Source of the DNA: Candidatus Aminicenantes bacterium RBG_13_64_14
GTDB taxonomy: Bacteria; Acidobacteriota; Aminicenantia; Aminicenantales; Saccharicenantaceae
Assembly: GCA_001773855.1 (NCBI GenBank)
Contig: MEXZ01000102.1
Location: forward strand, 11,958 to 23,002
Length of the DNA stretch: 11,045 nt
Direction of reading: 5' to 3'
The translations under genes and the position numbers were made by a program. The notes below the pieces were generated by a model, which ran no database searches, was not told the origin of the DNA, and was given only the letters and a program-made list of their open reading frames with translations. Of this stretch, positions 1 to 6,968 are shown one piece after another (the first letter of the stretch is position 1; the number at the start of each line of letters is the position of its first letter).

Positions 1-2298
1 GGCGTCCAGGACTTCGAGTGGGTCGACGACGACACGGTCATCTTCAGCGCCCAGGAGGACGCCGCTTTCTACGAGCAGGAGCTCAAACGAAAGAAGGACA
101 CGACCCGGGTCGTCGACGACGTCGGCCACGAGCCGCCGGTGCGCCTGTTCAAGCTGACCGTCAAGGACAAGAAGGTCGTCCGCCTTACCGATAACACGGA
201 CTTCATCCAGTCCTGGGCCGCGACGCCCGACGGGAAGAGGGCCTTGACCGTCCACCAGCAGTATTTGAGCTTCGAGTGGGACCACAAGATCCTGCCCCGG
301 ATATTCCTCTACGACCTGGGAAAAGGGACGGCTCAGGAGATCCTGGCCGGCCGGCGCATCGTCCCCACCGAGATCCGGGGGGCCGTGGACGGCAGCGGTT
401 TCTATTACGCCGCGCCGTATTCCTCCGACCCGCGCTTCTTCACCGCGTCCGTGACCCGGATCTATTTTTATGACCTCGCGACGGGGAAGGACGTCCGGGT
501 CGACGAGGATTGGAAGAACGGCCTCGGCGCGGCTTTCGAGACGACCCCGGACGGGTTCGTCGCCTTGCTCGCGGCCGGCCCCCGCTTCCTCCCGGCCCGC
601 TACGTCAAGACGGGACTCGCCTGGAAGCGGACCGATCTCGAAGGCGAGCATATCAGGAACATTTTCGAGCTGGCCGTCAGCCGCGACGCCAAGGTCGTGG
701 TCTACGACCATTCGACGGCGAGCCAACCGTCGCAGTGGTACCGGGCGACGCTCGAGGGCGCCAAACTGACCAACCCGGTCAAGCTGACCGACCTCAACCC
801 CGCGTTCAAGGACAAGGCCATCGCCCGGACCGAGGTCGTCCGCTGGAAGGGCGCCTTGGGCGAGGAGATCGACGGCCTCCTCTACTACCCCCGCGACTAC
901 GAGGCCGGGAAAAAATATCCCCTGCTCACGGCGCCTCACGGCGGGCCGGCCGGGGCCGACCTCGACGCCTGGGACGAGGGCTGGGCCTACGCCCACCAGC
1001 TCATCAGCCAGCGCGGCGCCTTCGTCCTCAAGCCGAACTACCACGGCAGTTCCAACTACGGCCTCAAGTTCGTCGAGTCCATCTGCTGCGGCAAGTACTA
1101 CGAATATCCGGTCGAGGACATCGAGAAGGGCGTGGACTTCCTCGTGAGCAAGGGCCTGGTCGACCCGGACCGGGTCGGCACGTTCGGCTGGTCGAACGGC
1201 TCGATCCTGTCCATCGCCGTGGCCATCGCCAATCCGGCCCGCTATAAGGTCGTGGCCGCGGGGGCGGGCGACGTCGAGTTCATCAGCGACTGGGCCAACG
1301 TCGATTTCGGCCAGTCGTTCGACACCTACTACTTCGGCAAGTCGCCGCTCGAGGACCCCGAGCTCTACGTGCGCATCTCGCCGCTTTTCCAGATGGACAA
1401 GGTCCGGGCGCCGACCATCATCTTCTTCGGCACCGAAGACCGCAACGTCCCGACGAGCCAGGGCTGGACCCACTACCGGGCGCTCTATCACCTGGACAAA
1501 GTGCCCGTGAAATTCCTGCTCTTCCCCGGCGAACCGCACACGCTCCAGCAGTACGCCCACCAGCTGAGGAAGCTCGAGGAGGAGATGGCCTGGTTCGACC
1601 GGTGGTTCTTCAAGACGGAGAAGGCGGAGAACGAGGCCTTCAAGAAGGATTCCCCCCTCGGCCAGGCCATCAGGAAGAAGGGCGTCGCCAAGGCCGGCCT
1701 CCTCTACGGAGTCGAGGCCGGGGCGGCGAAGACGCTCGTCCCCGAAGTCGTCAAGAGGGCGGACCTCGAGGTCGGCCGCTTCGAAGTGACCCGGGCCCAG
1801 TACGCCGCGTCTGACCCGAAGTACAAGGCCGCTAGGGGAACGGAGAACTATCCCGTGACCGGCATCTCCTTCGACCAGGCCAAAGCCTACGCCGCCTGGC
1901 TCTCAAAGATCACGGGACAGGCGTGGCGCCTGCCGGGCGAGGACGAGGCGGCCAAGCTCCGGGAAGGCTTGAGCGGGGAGAACACGCTCGACTACTGGGC
2001 CGGATACGCCCCCAACCCCGACGATGCCCGGCGTCTCGAGGCCAAAATCAGGGAGCTGGGCGGCCCGGCCGCGCTCCTCAAAGAGGCCGGGAGCTTCGCG
2101 GGCGCGGGGAAGGAGGACGAGGAGATCGTCTTCGACCTCGGTGGGAACGCCGCCGAATGGGTGTCGGCCAAGGACGGCGGAGGGAAAGCGGTCGGCGGGA
2201 GCGCCGACAGGCCGGCCGATCCGAAAGCAAGGACCGGAATTGCGGCCGCCGAATGCACGGGGTTCCGCGTCGTCCGCGACCCGGCCGGCAAAGGCTAG
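1..2298 (+). CDS. S9 prolyl-oligopeptidase-type peptidase with C-terminal FGE-like domain (5' partial)
   Basis: The frame is open from base 1, so the start lies upstream; a GTG at 139 is internal, because residues before it continue the propeller (for example DFEWVDDDTVIFSA). Numbering base 1 as residue 1, residues 1 to about 270 are a WD40/TolB-like beta-propeller. Residues about 275-535 are the alpha/beta-hydrolase domain. The S9 triad is visible: Ser398 in GWSNGS (codon 1192-1194), Asp480 in GTEDRNVP (1438-1440) and His513 in GEPHT (1537-1539). The family cleaves short peptides, and a secreted or periplasmic role is likely, but the signal peptide is off-window. After a charged linker, residues about 580-765 match the FGE-sulfatase/SUMF fold: YPVTGISFDQAKAYAAWLS, WRLPGEDEA, DLGGNAAEWV and terminal GFRVVRD. 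This domain is short (about 185 residues) and has one Cys, so it is unlikely to be a formylglycine synthase. The S9 call is firm; the role of the tail is unknown. Confidence 0.93.
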   Translation, partial: GVQDFEWVDDDTVIFSAQEDAAFYEQELKRKKDTTRVVDDVGHEPPVRLFKLTVKDKKVVRLTDNTDFIQSWAATPDGKRALTVHQQYLSFEWDHKILPRIFLYDLGKGTAQEILAGRRIVPTEIRGAVDGSGFYYAAPYSSDPRFFTASVTRIYFYDLATGKDVRVDEDWKNGLGAAFETTPDGFVALLAAGPRFLPARYVKTGLAWKRTDLEGEHIRNIFELAVSRDAKVVVYDHSTASQPSQWYRATLEGAKLTNPVKLTDLNPAFKDKAIARTEVVRWKGALGEEIDGLLYYPRDYEAGKKYPLLTAPHGGPAGADLDAWDEGWAYAHQLISQRGAFVLKPNYHGSSNYGLKFVESICCGKYYEYPVEDIEKGVDFLVSKGLVDPDRVGTFGWSNGSILSIAVAIANPARYKVVAAGAGDVEFISDWANVDFGQSFDTYYFGKSPLEDPELYVRISPLFQMDKVRAPTIIFFGTEDRNVPTSQGWTHYRALYHLDKVPVKFLLFPGEPHTLQQYAHQLRKLEEEMAWFDRWFFKTEKAENEAFKKDSPLGQAIRKKGVAKAGLLYGVEAGAAKTLVPEVVKRADLEVGRFEVTRAQYAASDPKYKAARGTENYPVTGISFDQAKAYAAWLSKITGQAWRLPGEDEAAKLREGLSGENTLDYWAGYAPNPDDARRLEAKIRELGGPAALLKEAGSFAGAGKEDEEIVFDLGGNAAEWVSAKDGGGKAVGGSADRPADPKARTGIAAAECTGFRVVRDPAGKG

Positions 2299-2300
2299 CT

Positions 2301-4169
2301 TTACTTCAGGATAAACAGGGAGAAGGAGTCGGGGACGATCACAAGATCGCCCTCGACCCGAATTCCGTATGGCTCGCCCGGCGTCTTGAAACCGCCGGCA
2401 GGCTTGGGGGCGGCGGGTCGGCTGACGTCGAATTTCCTGACGCCGAAAGTTTCGTCCGAGACGTAGGCGAAATTCCCCCGGATGGCCACCCCGTTGGCGA
2501 AGCCCTCGAAGGGCACGCTCCCGATCATTTTTATTTTGAGGGGGTCCGCTACGTCCAATACGACAAGCCCTTCGGGGCCGTCAGCAATGTAAGCGGCATT
2601 CCCTTTGAGGGATACGGCGCGCGGTTCGCCGCCGGTCCGGAAGGAGCCGAGGAGTTTCGGACCGGCCGGGTCCGAAATGTCCAGGACGTGGAAACCCGTG
2701 TCGCTGTTGCAAACGTAAGCCCTCTCGCCGGCCAAGGTCAAGCCGTAGGCGAAGCCCGGCATCTCCAAGGAACCGGAGATTCGAGGCGCCCTGGGGTCGC
2801 CGATGTCGACGATGAGAAAACCGTAGTGGTCGGAGGTCAGGTAAGCATAGCGATCCCGCACCACGACGGCCCGCGGCACGCCGGGGAGGCGGAAGGACTT
2901 GACGGTCTTGACCGCGGGAAGCGAGGATACATCGAGGATATTGAGGACACCCCTCTCCGTGACGTAGGCGTAGGGGGCTTGGACGTCGAGGGCCTGGATG
3001 CCCCGCGAAATCGGGGATGCGCCCGCCTTGTTGGGAGCGGCGGGGTCGGTGATGTCGAAGACTTGGAGACCAGACAGCTCTCCGATGGCGAAGAGGTTTT
3101 TCCCTTGGACCGCGGCCGCGACGATGGAGCTCGGCGTCTGATAGAAGCCCCGGATTGCGGGATTGGCGGGATTGGTGATGTCCATCACGTGGATCCCGGC
3201 GAAGTAGTCGACGACATAGGCCGTCTTCCCTTCGATCGCCACGCCCCAAGCTTCGTTGTACATTGTGTATTTCCTGATGGCGAGCGAGACCGGAGCGGCG
3301 GGGTCGCGGATATCCAGGACCTGGAAGCCGCCATCGTAGAGGGTCCCGACGCAGGCGATGCCGTTGGCGACAGCGATGCTGTTGGCGTAGCTCGAAGTCA
3401 TCAGCGAGGCGACGGGTTTGGGAACGGCGGGGTCGCCGATGTCGAGGACGGCCAGGCCGGCGGCTCCGTTGGCGACGAAAGCAAAATCCCCGGAAACGGC
3501 CGTTTGCCGGGCCGATCCCTGCGTGTCGCAGGAGCCCGTTTTCTTGGGGTCGGCCGGGTTCCGGACATCGATGACCTGGAGCCCTCCGTCCCCGTCGGCG
3601 ACGTATGCCGTCGTGCCCGAAAGGGTGATCCCTTCGGCTTCGCCCGGTGTATCCAGCGTGGCGACAAGTTTAGGAAAGCGTGGTTCGCCGACGTCGAAGA
3701 CCCGGAGACCGGCCGGGCCGTCTGCGACGAAGGCATGCCGGCCGGCGAGGGCCACCGCCTTGGCAACGCCGCCCGTCGCCGCTTCCCCTTTCAGCAGGGG
3801 AGACCTGGGATTCGAAACGTCCACGATCTTCAGCCCTTCGTTTCCCGCGGCGATATAGACGAGCGGTCCAGCCTTAGCGATGTCGAAGCCGCCGCCCAGG
3901 TAAAGTTGCGAAACGAAGTCGGGGGAACGCCCGCCGGCGAGGTCGAGAACGACCAAGCCGTTGAGGAAAGAACAATAGGCGAAGTTTCCGTCGACGACCA
4001 GGTCGTAAGCTTTCGACCAGAGGATGGAGCTGACATATTCCAAGCTCTCCTCCGGGGCTGGAATAGCAGGACGGGCCGGTGGCATTCCGCCCGCCCTGGC
4101 GGATAATCCTGCGGTGATGACGGTTGCGACGATGATCAGGATGAAGCCCGTTTTTTTCTTGTGGTTCAT
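2301..4169 (-). CDS. Secreted LVIVD-repeat beta-propeller protein
   Basis: This 622-residue protein starts with a Sec signal peptide (MNHKKK, then a hydrophobic stretch to about residue 26) and a short Pro/Ala-rich linker. The rest is tandem repeats of about 42 residues, each of the form 'hydrophobic-x-G-x-x-AYVAD-x-x-x-GL-x-V-hydrophobic-D-[VI]-x-[DN]-P-x-x-P'. This is the LVIVD repeat, a family predicted to form extracellular beta-propellers used for binding or scaffolding. Thirteen copies keep the L-x-V/I-x-D strand (for example LKIVDVSNP, LQVFDITDP, FLIVDIGDP), and a fourteenth, lacking the Asp, closes the protein (SLFILK). The ATG at 4169 is preceded by GGGGGAG at 5 bases. It is last in a probable operon, 31 bases after the DUF362 stop. 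Its stop is 2 bases from the S9 peptidase stop on the other strand. No enzyme motif was seen and the ligand is unknown. Confidence 0.93.
   Translation of the reverse strand: MNHKKKTGFILIIVATVITAGLSARAGGMPPARPAIPAPEESLEYVSSILWSKAYDLVVDGNFAYCSFLNGLVVLDLAGGRSPDFVSQLYLGGGFDIAKAGPLVYIAAGNEGLKIVDVSNPRSPLLKGEAATGGVAKAVALAGRHAFVADGPAGLRVFDVGEPRFPKLVATLDTPGEAEGITLSGTTAYVADGDGGLQVIDVRNPADPKKTGSCDTQGSARQTAVSGDFAFVANGAAGLAVLDIGDPAVPKPVASLMTSSYANSIAVANGIACVGTLYDGGFQVLDIRDPAAPVSLAIRKYTMYNEAWGVAIEGKTAYVVDYFAGIHVMDITNPANPAIRGFYQTPSSIVAAAVQGKNLFAIGELSGLQVFDITDPAAPNKAGASPISRGIQALDVQAPYAYVTERGVLNILDVSSLPAVKTVKSFRLPGVPRAVVVRDRYAYLTSDHYGFLIVDIGDPRAPRISGSLEMPGFAYGLTLAGERAYVCNSDTGFHVLDISDPAGPKLLGSFRTGGEPRAVSLKGNAAYIADGPEGLVVLDVADPLKIKMIGSVPFEGFANGVAIRGNFAYVSDETFGVRKFDVSRPAAPKPAGGFKTPGEPYGIRVEGDLVIVPDSFSLFILK
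2304..4016 (-). repeat. Fourteen tandem LVIVD repeat units (coding, about 126 bp each)
   Basis: Aligning the translated protein by eye gives 14 consecutive units of about 40-45 residues, starting at residue 52 (SKAYDLVVDG) and running to the C-terminus. Units 2-8 and 10-11 are most regular. Unit 9 is degenerate (NILDVSSLPAV) and unit 14 has only the first strands and an Asp-less last strand. The DNA repeats too, most visibly as recurring GGCGGGGTCG-type segments on the plus strand that encode the D-P-A-A-P turn. The units have diverged enough to suggest old rather than recent duplication. Confidence 0.85.
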
Positions 4170-4174
4170 CAGGT

Positions 4175-4181
4175 CTCCCCC
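4175..4181 (-). promoter_or_regulatory. Ribosome binding site of the LVIVD-repeat gene
   Basis: On the minus strand GGGGGAG lies 5 bases before the ATG at 4169, supporting that start and separate initiation within the operon. Confidence 0.6.
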
Positions 4182-4200
4182 AGAAGGCCTCGGGGCCGGA

Positions 4201-5079
4201 TCAAACCAGGATGTCTTCGTTCCAGCCCAGCTTGACGAGCTCGATGGCGTTGATGTCGCTCACGCCGATCCCGTGCCGGGTGTCGGCGAGCTGGATGTGC
4301 TTGGGGACCGGCGGCAGCTCCTGGTCCTTCCCCAGGACTTCGCGCCGCTTGGCCATGATCAGCCGGAGCCCGATGGTATCCACGGCCACCGGGTCCTGCC
4401 CGATGATGAGGCCTTTATAGCTCCAGACGTACCGCCGGCTGAAGTGGTGGGGACCCCGGCCATGGAACTGCGGGGTCAGGGCGCAGAGGATATTGAGCCT
4501 CGTCTTGCCCTTGACGATGGGCAATTTGAACAGGGACCCGAGGTCGGCGCAGCTGTCGGGGTGCAGAGCTGGCTGGGATTCGGCGAACATGATGTAGTTC
4601 TTGATGCAGCCTGACATTCCAGACAGGTAGTGCGTCCGGAGAGGCCTGGCGTTGATCAAGGACGTGGCGTTGATGAAAAGAGGATTCGTCCGGACGGTGT
4701 GATCGTCGAGGCCGATCCGGTCTTCCGCGATCCCAGCGTCCAAGAGGCGCCGCTTGATGGCCGTTTCGAGCTCGCGCGGCGTGGGGAGGTAGGACCAGAC
4801 GTTGGTCTTGATGCCCACGGTTTCCCCGGGCTTGACCATTTTTCCGAAAGCCTTGACGGGATCGCTCTCGTCGAAGATCTTCATGACGGCCTCATCGAGC
4901 ATCTCTTGGAGGACGTCCGGGTTGATGGCCGAGTTTTCATCGAGGACGTCGCGGTGCCGGACGAGGATGACCCGGGTTTTATTCACGGCGGGGCTGTTCT
5001 GGCCGAATCCGAGGGAGGCGCCGAGAAGCGCCGCGGTCGTACCTTTGAGAAAGTCGCGCCGGGTGAGCGGATGTGTCAT
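4201..5079 (-). CDS. Tat-exported DUF362 domain protein
   Basis: This 292-residue protein opens with a twin-arginine signal: TRRDFLKG with Arg7-Arg8, then a short Ala/Leu-rich stretch to about residue 26. Tat export normally means folding, often with a cofactor, before transport. The body matches DUF362: VKPGETVGIKTN at 83-92, and the signature GLIIGQDPVAVDTIGLRL at 223-240 followed by KHIQLADTRHGIGV. The only three cysteines are scattered (158, 177, 199), so the ferredoxin-like 4Fe-4S module found in some DUF362 proteins is absent. No reaction is established for the family. The ATG at 5079 has ATGAGG 5 bases upstream, overlapping the stop of the DUF6599 gene, and that tight spacing supports co-transcription. 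Family call is confident; function is unknown. Confidence 0.9.
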   Translation of the reverse strand: MTHPLTRRDFLKGTTAALLGASLGFGQNSPAVNKTRVILVRHRDVLDENSAINPDVLQEMLDEAVMKIFDESDPVKAFGKMVKPGETVGIKTNVWSYLPTPRELETAIKRRLLDAGIAEDRIGLDDHTVRTNPLFINATSLINARPLRTHYLSGMSGCIKNYIMFAESQPALHPDSCADLGSLFKLPIVKGKTRLNILCALTPQFHGRGPHHFSRRYVWSYKGLIIGQDPVAVDTIGLRLIMAKRREVLGKDQELPPVPKHIQLADTRHGIGVSDINAIELVKLGWNEDILV

Positions 5080-5084
5080 GGAAA

Positions 5085-5090
5085 CCTCAT
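5085..5090 (-). promoter_or_regulatory. Ribosome binding site of the DUF362 gene, overlapping the upstream stop codon
   Basis: Minus-strand ATGAGG contains the TGA stop of the DUF6599 gene (5089-5087) and sits 5 bases from the DUF362 ATG. Sharing stop and binding site is typical of translationally coupled genes and fixes the start at 5079. Confidence 0.65.
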
Positions 5091-5989
5091 TTCGCGGGCA
5101 GGCCGACTGAGGAGCCGAGTTTGCGGGCCCAGTCCGGGCTCGGGGACTCGAAGACGATGATCAAATATCGGTCCCGGACGACGGCCGAGACCCACTTTTT
5201 ATTCTCCGTCTGGGCCAGGCCCTCGGGCCCGGCCTCCGGGGCGTAAGAAGAAAGGAACGATCGTCGGGCGGCGATCGCCCGCTCCGCGCCGGCGTAGCGA
5301 ACGAGAAGCAGATAGCCGGGTTTGTCGGACGCCGTCTCGTATTCCGCGAAGGCGCAGTCCGTTGACCGGTCGAGGCCGAGGATGTTCTCGCTGGCGACGA
5401 AATAACGGTTGTTGAGGTTGACGTTGCCGTGAAAATAGCTCGTCCGGTCCGGCCGGAGGGATTCCCGCGGCAGAAAGCCGACAATGTCCGGGCCGGGCCC
5501 GGGCGAGCCGAGCGCTTTGACGGCGGCCCGGCCGACGTCCAGGACGGCCTTACCCGAGGCTTCGTCCTCGTCGGCCGTCATCACCGTCACGAAGAACCGG
5601 CCTTGATGGAAGCGGAGGAGGCCGAAGCCGTATTCGGAACCCTGACCGATTCCGGCGCCGGGGTCCTCGCGGTCGCAGGAGAAGATGCCGAAGGCTTCCC
5701 CCGGCGAACCCATGTCGTAAATGTCCAAGGTCAGTCCCCCCCCGCCGGGGCCGGCGTATTTCCGGACCCAGACCTGACGGAAGTCGAAGGCTAGATAGAC
5801 TTCCGCGCCTCCGTCCATGTAATCGTAAAGCGTTTCCCGGTTGTAAAGTTGGTCCTTCCCGGACGCCTGCCAAGCGCCGATCTTTTTGGGGATCGACCGT
5901 TCAAAATCATCCACGGGTCCTCCAGCGGGAAATGAGAGTGAGGCCGAAAAAAATAACGCGACGATGAGCCGCGCCCTCGATGCCTTCAT
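5087..5989 (-). CDS. Exported DUF6599 family protein
   Basis: I place the start at the ATG at 5989 (300 residues). An open frame reaches 6229, but its first 80 residues are Arg-rich and unlike a protein N-terminus, whereas MKASRARLIVALFFSASLSF is a good Sec signal peptide. The upstream sequence is only a modest binding site (GAGAG about 11 bases away, GAAGG very close). The mature part carries the DUF6599 hallmark LYNRETLYDYMDGGAEVYL at 48-66, followed by VWVRKYAG, a strand-rich segment with YDMGSPGEAFGIFS at 91-104, and FHGNVNLNNRYFV at 186-198. There are two cysteines (105 and 212) and no recognisable catalytic signature. It appears to be the first gene of the minus-strand operon with DUF362 and the LVIVD protein. 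The family is of unknown function; an envelope or periplasmic location is inferred from the signal peptide. Confidence 0.87.
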   Translation of the reverse strand: MKASRARLIVALFFSASLSFPAGGPVDDFERSIPKKIGAWQASGKDQLYNRETLYDYMDGGAEVYLAFDFRQVWVRKYAGPGGGGLTLDIYDMGSPGEAFGIFSCDREDPGAGIGQGSEYGFGLLRFHQGRFFVTVMTADEDEASGKAVLDVGRAAVKALGSPGPGPDIVGFLPRESLRPDRTSYFHGNVNLNNRYFVASENILGLDRSTDCAFAEYETASDKPGYLLLVRYAGAERAIAARRSFLSSYAPEAGPEGLAQTENKKWVSAVVRDRYLIIVFESPSPDWARKLGSSVGLPAK

Positions 5990-6158
5990 GCCTTCGATAC
6001 TCTCATTTGAGGGATCAGAGATCAAGTTTAATCGATTTCGGCGCGAATATCCATATCGATGCAAACGAGTTTTCGCAGCCGTGCCCGCGCAACGCGGCGA
6101 GAAAATAATCAGTCCTGATATTGAATATATCACGGTTCTGGTTGATAATGGCGGTGCC
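5990..6158. other. AT-richer divergent intergenic region
   Basis: This stretch separates the DUF6599 operon (minus) from the methyltransferase gene (plus). It is visibly richer in A and T than its flanks, especially 6010-6065 and 6100-6150, as expected for a region holding divergent promoters. A plus-strand promoter candidate is listed separately. For the minus strand I found only weak boxes and do not call one. Confidence 0.6.
6121..6149 (+). promoter_or_regulatory. Candidate sigma70-type promoter of the methyltransferase gene
   Basis: TTGAAT (6121-6126, 4 of 6 to TTGACA) and GATAAT (6144-6149, 5 of 6 to TATAAT) are 17 bases apart. Transcription would begin near 6155-6157, almost on the proposed TTG start at 6159, which would give a leaderless or nearly leaderless message. 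If so, the downstream ATG at 6210 is an alternative start. Confidence 0.4.
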
Positions 6159-6836
6159 TTGAAGCAGAAAACCAAGATCGGAATCCGCAGCATCCTGGGG
6201 ATAGCCGTCATGGCCGGCCTCATCTTCATCTCCTCGGGGCATCTCGATTACTGGGAGGGTTGGGTATTTTTCGGCATCAACCTGGCCATCTTCGCCGTGA
6301 CGGCCTGGGTCCTCCGGAACGAAGCCGGGCTCGTTGCCGAGCGACTTAATCCGGGCAAGGGGACGAAGTGGTGGGACAAGGGCTATTTCCTGCTCTCAAC
6401 GCCGCTCTGTTTCGCCGCAGTCATCCTGGCCGGCATCGACGCCGGGCGCTGGCATTGGACCTACGGCCCCCCGGCGAGTTTGTATGTCCTGGCCGTGGTC
6501 GTCTACGTCGGGGGACAGGCGCTTTTCTTGTGGGCCAAGAAGGTCAACTCGTTCTTTTCGAGCGTTGCCCGCATCCAGACCGAGCGCGGACAGGCCGTCT
6601 GCCGTGAGGGCCCCTACCGGTTTTGCCGTCACCCCGGATACCTCGGCGGTATCCTCTTCGGGCTGGCGACGCCTCTCGTCCTCGGTTCCTATTGGGCGCT
6701 CATCCCGCAGGCGCTGGCCACCGTTTTTCTTATCGCCCGCACGGGCCTCGAGGACCGCATGCTCAAGAAGGAGCTGCTTTGGTACACGGAATACACGAAA
6801 GCGGTGCGGTTTCGGCTCGTCCCGGGCGTCTGGTGA
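6159..6836 (+). CDS. Isoprenylcysteine carboxylmethyltransferase (ICMT)-type membrane methyltransferase
   Basis: A 225-residue integral membrane protein with about five hydrophobic segments. Its C-terminal half matches the ICMT/phospholipid methyltransferase superfamily. GPYRFCRHPGYLGG contains the conserved Arg-His-Pro (157-159; R codon at 6627), followed by GLEDRMLKKELLWYTEYTKAVRFRLVPGVW-like sequence in which the LEDR acidic pair and the final Arg-rich segment are family hallmarks for S-adenosylmethionine binding. Bacterial members methylate small lipids or unknown substrates; none can be named here. The frame is open from 5886, but those first residues are shadow sequence antisense to the DUF6599 signal peptide. 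I prefer TTG at 6159, which gives a basic N-terminus (KQKTK) before the first membrane segment and DYWEGW; ATG at 6210 would cut that helix. The start is the uncertain point, the family is not. Confidence 0.87.
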   Translation: MKQKTKIGIRSILGIAVMAGLIFISSGHLDYWEGWVFFGINLAIFAVTAWVLRNEAGLVAERLNPGKGTKWWDKGYFLLSTPLCFAAVILAGIDAGRWHWTYGPPASLYVLAVVVYVGGQALFLWAKKVNSFFSSVARIQTERGQAVCREGPYRFCRHPGYLGGILFGLATPLVLGSYWALIPQALATVFLIARTGLEDRMLKKELLWYTEYTKAVRFRLVPGVW

Positions 6837-6904
6837 CGCATCGTGCCCCGAGCGCTTTTGACTGGGAAGCCCGGCCCCCGCATTCATGCCGGGGAGTGTA
6901 GGAT

Positions 6905-6934
6905 TTGACAGCCTCGTTTGTCGTCTGATATAAA
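6905..6934 (+). promoter_or_regulatory. Near-consensus sigma70-type promoter of the M14 peptidase gene
   Basis: TTGACA (6905-6910, perfect -35) and TATAAA (6929-6934, 5 of 6 for -10) are separated by 18 bases in an AT-richer gap after the methyltransferase stop. Transcription would begin near 6941, giving a leader of about 28 bases that contains the strong ribosome binding site. Confidence 0.75.
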
Positions 6935-6952
6935 ACGGTCTCATCATTTTCC

Positions 6953-6960
6953 GAGGAGGG
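6953..6960 (+). promoter_or_regulatory. Strong ribosome binding site that fixes the M14 start
   Basis: GAGGAGGG ends 8 bases before the ATG at 6969. It selects that start over the earlier in-frame codon at 6918, which would also lie upstream of the promoter -10 box. Confidence 0.8.
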
Positions 6961-6968
6961 TCTTGGAT

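Noticed and set aside
3001..3080. Recurring GGCGGGGTCG-type segments as a CRISPR or noncoding repeat
   Set aside because: They keep codon phase and encode the D-P-A-A-P turns of LVIVD blades, with diverged and coding spacers.
1923..4106. A 727-codon plus-strand open frame across the LVIVD gene
   Set aside because: It is the antisense of the LVIVD repeats, so its apparent internal repeats (VGDVEDLE-like) are mirrored coding repeats. It also overlaps the end of the S9 gene in another frame.
5886..6158. A long N-terminal extension of the methyltransferase
   Set aside because: It overlaps the DUF6599 signal peptide on the other strand and does not resemble the family, whose members begin just before the first membrane helix.
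5990..6229. An 80-residue N-terminal extension of the DUF6599 protein
   Set aside because: The extension is Arg-rich and lies in the AT-richer divergent region; a clear signal peptide begins at the ATG at 5989.
6869..6894. CCCGGC...GCCGGG hairpin after the methyltransferase gene as a terminator
   Set aside because: The stem is short and imperfect and is followed by AGTGTAGGA, not a T run.
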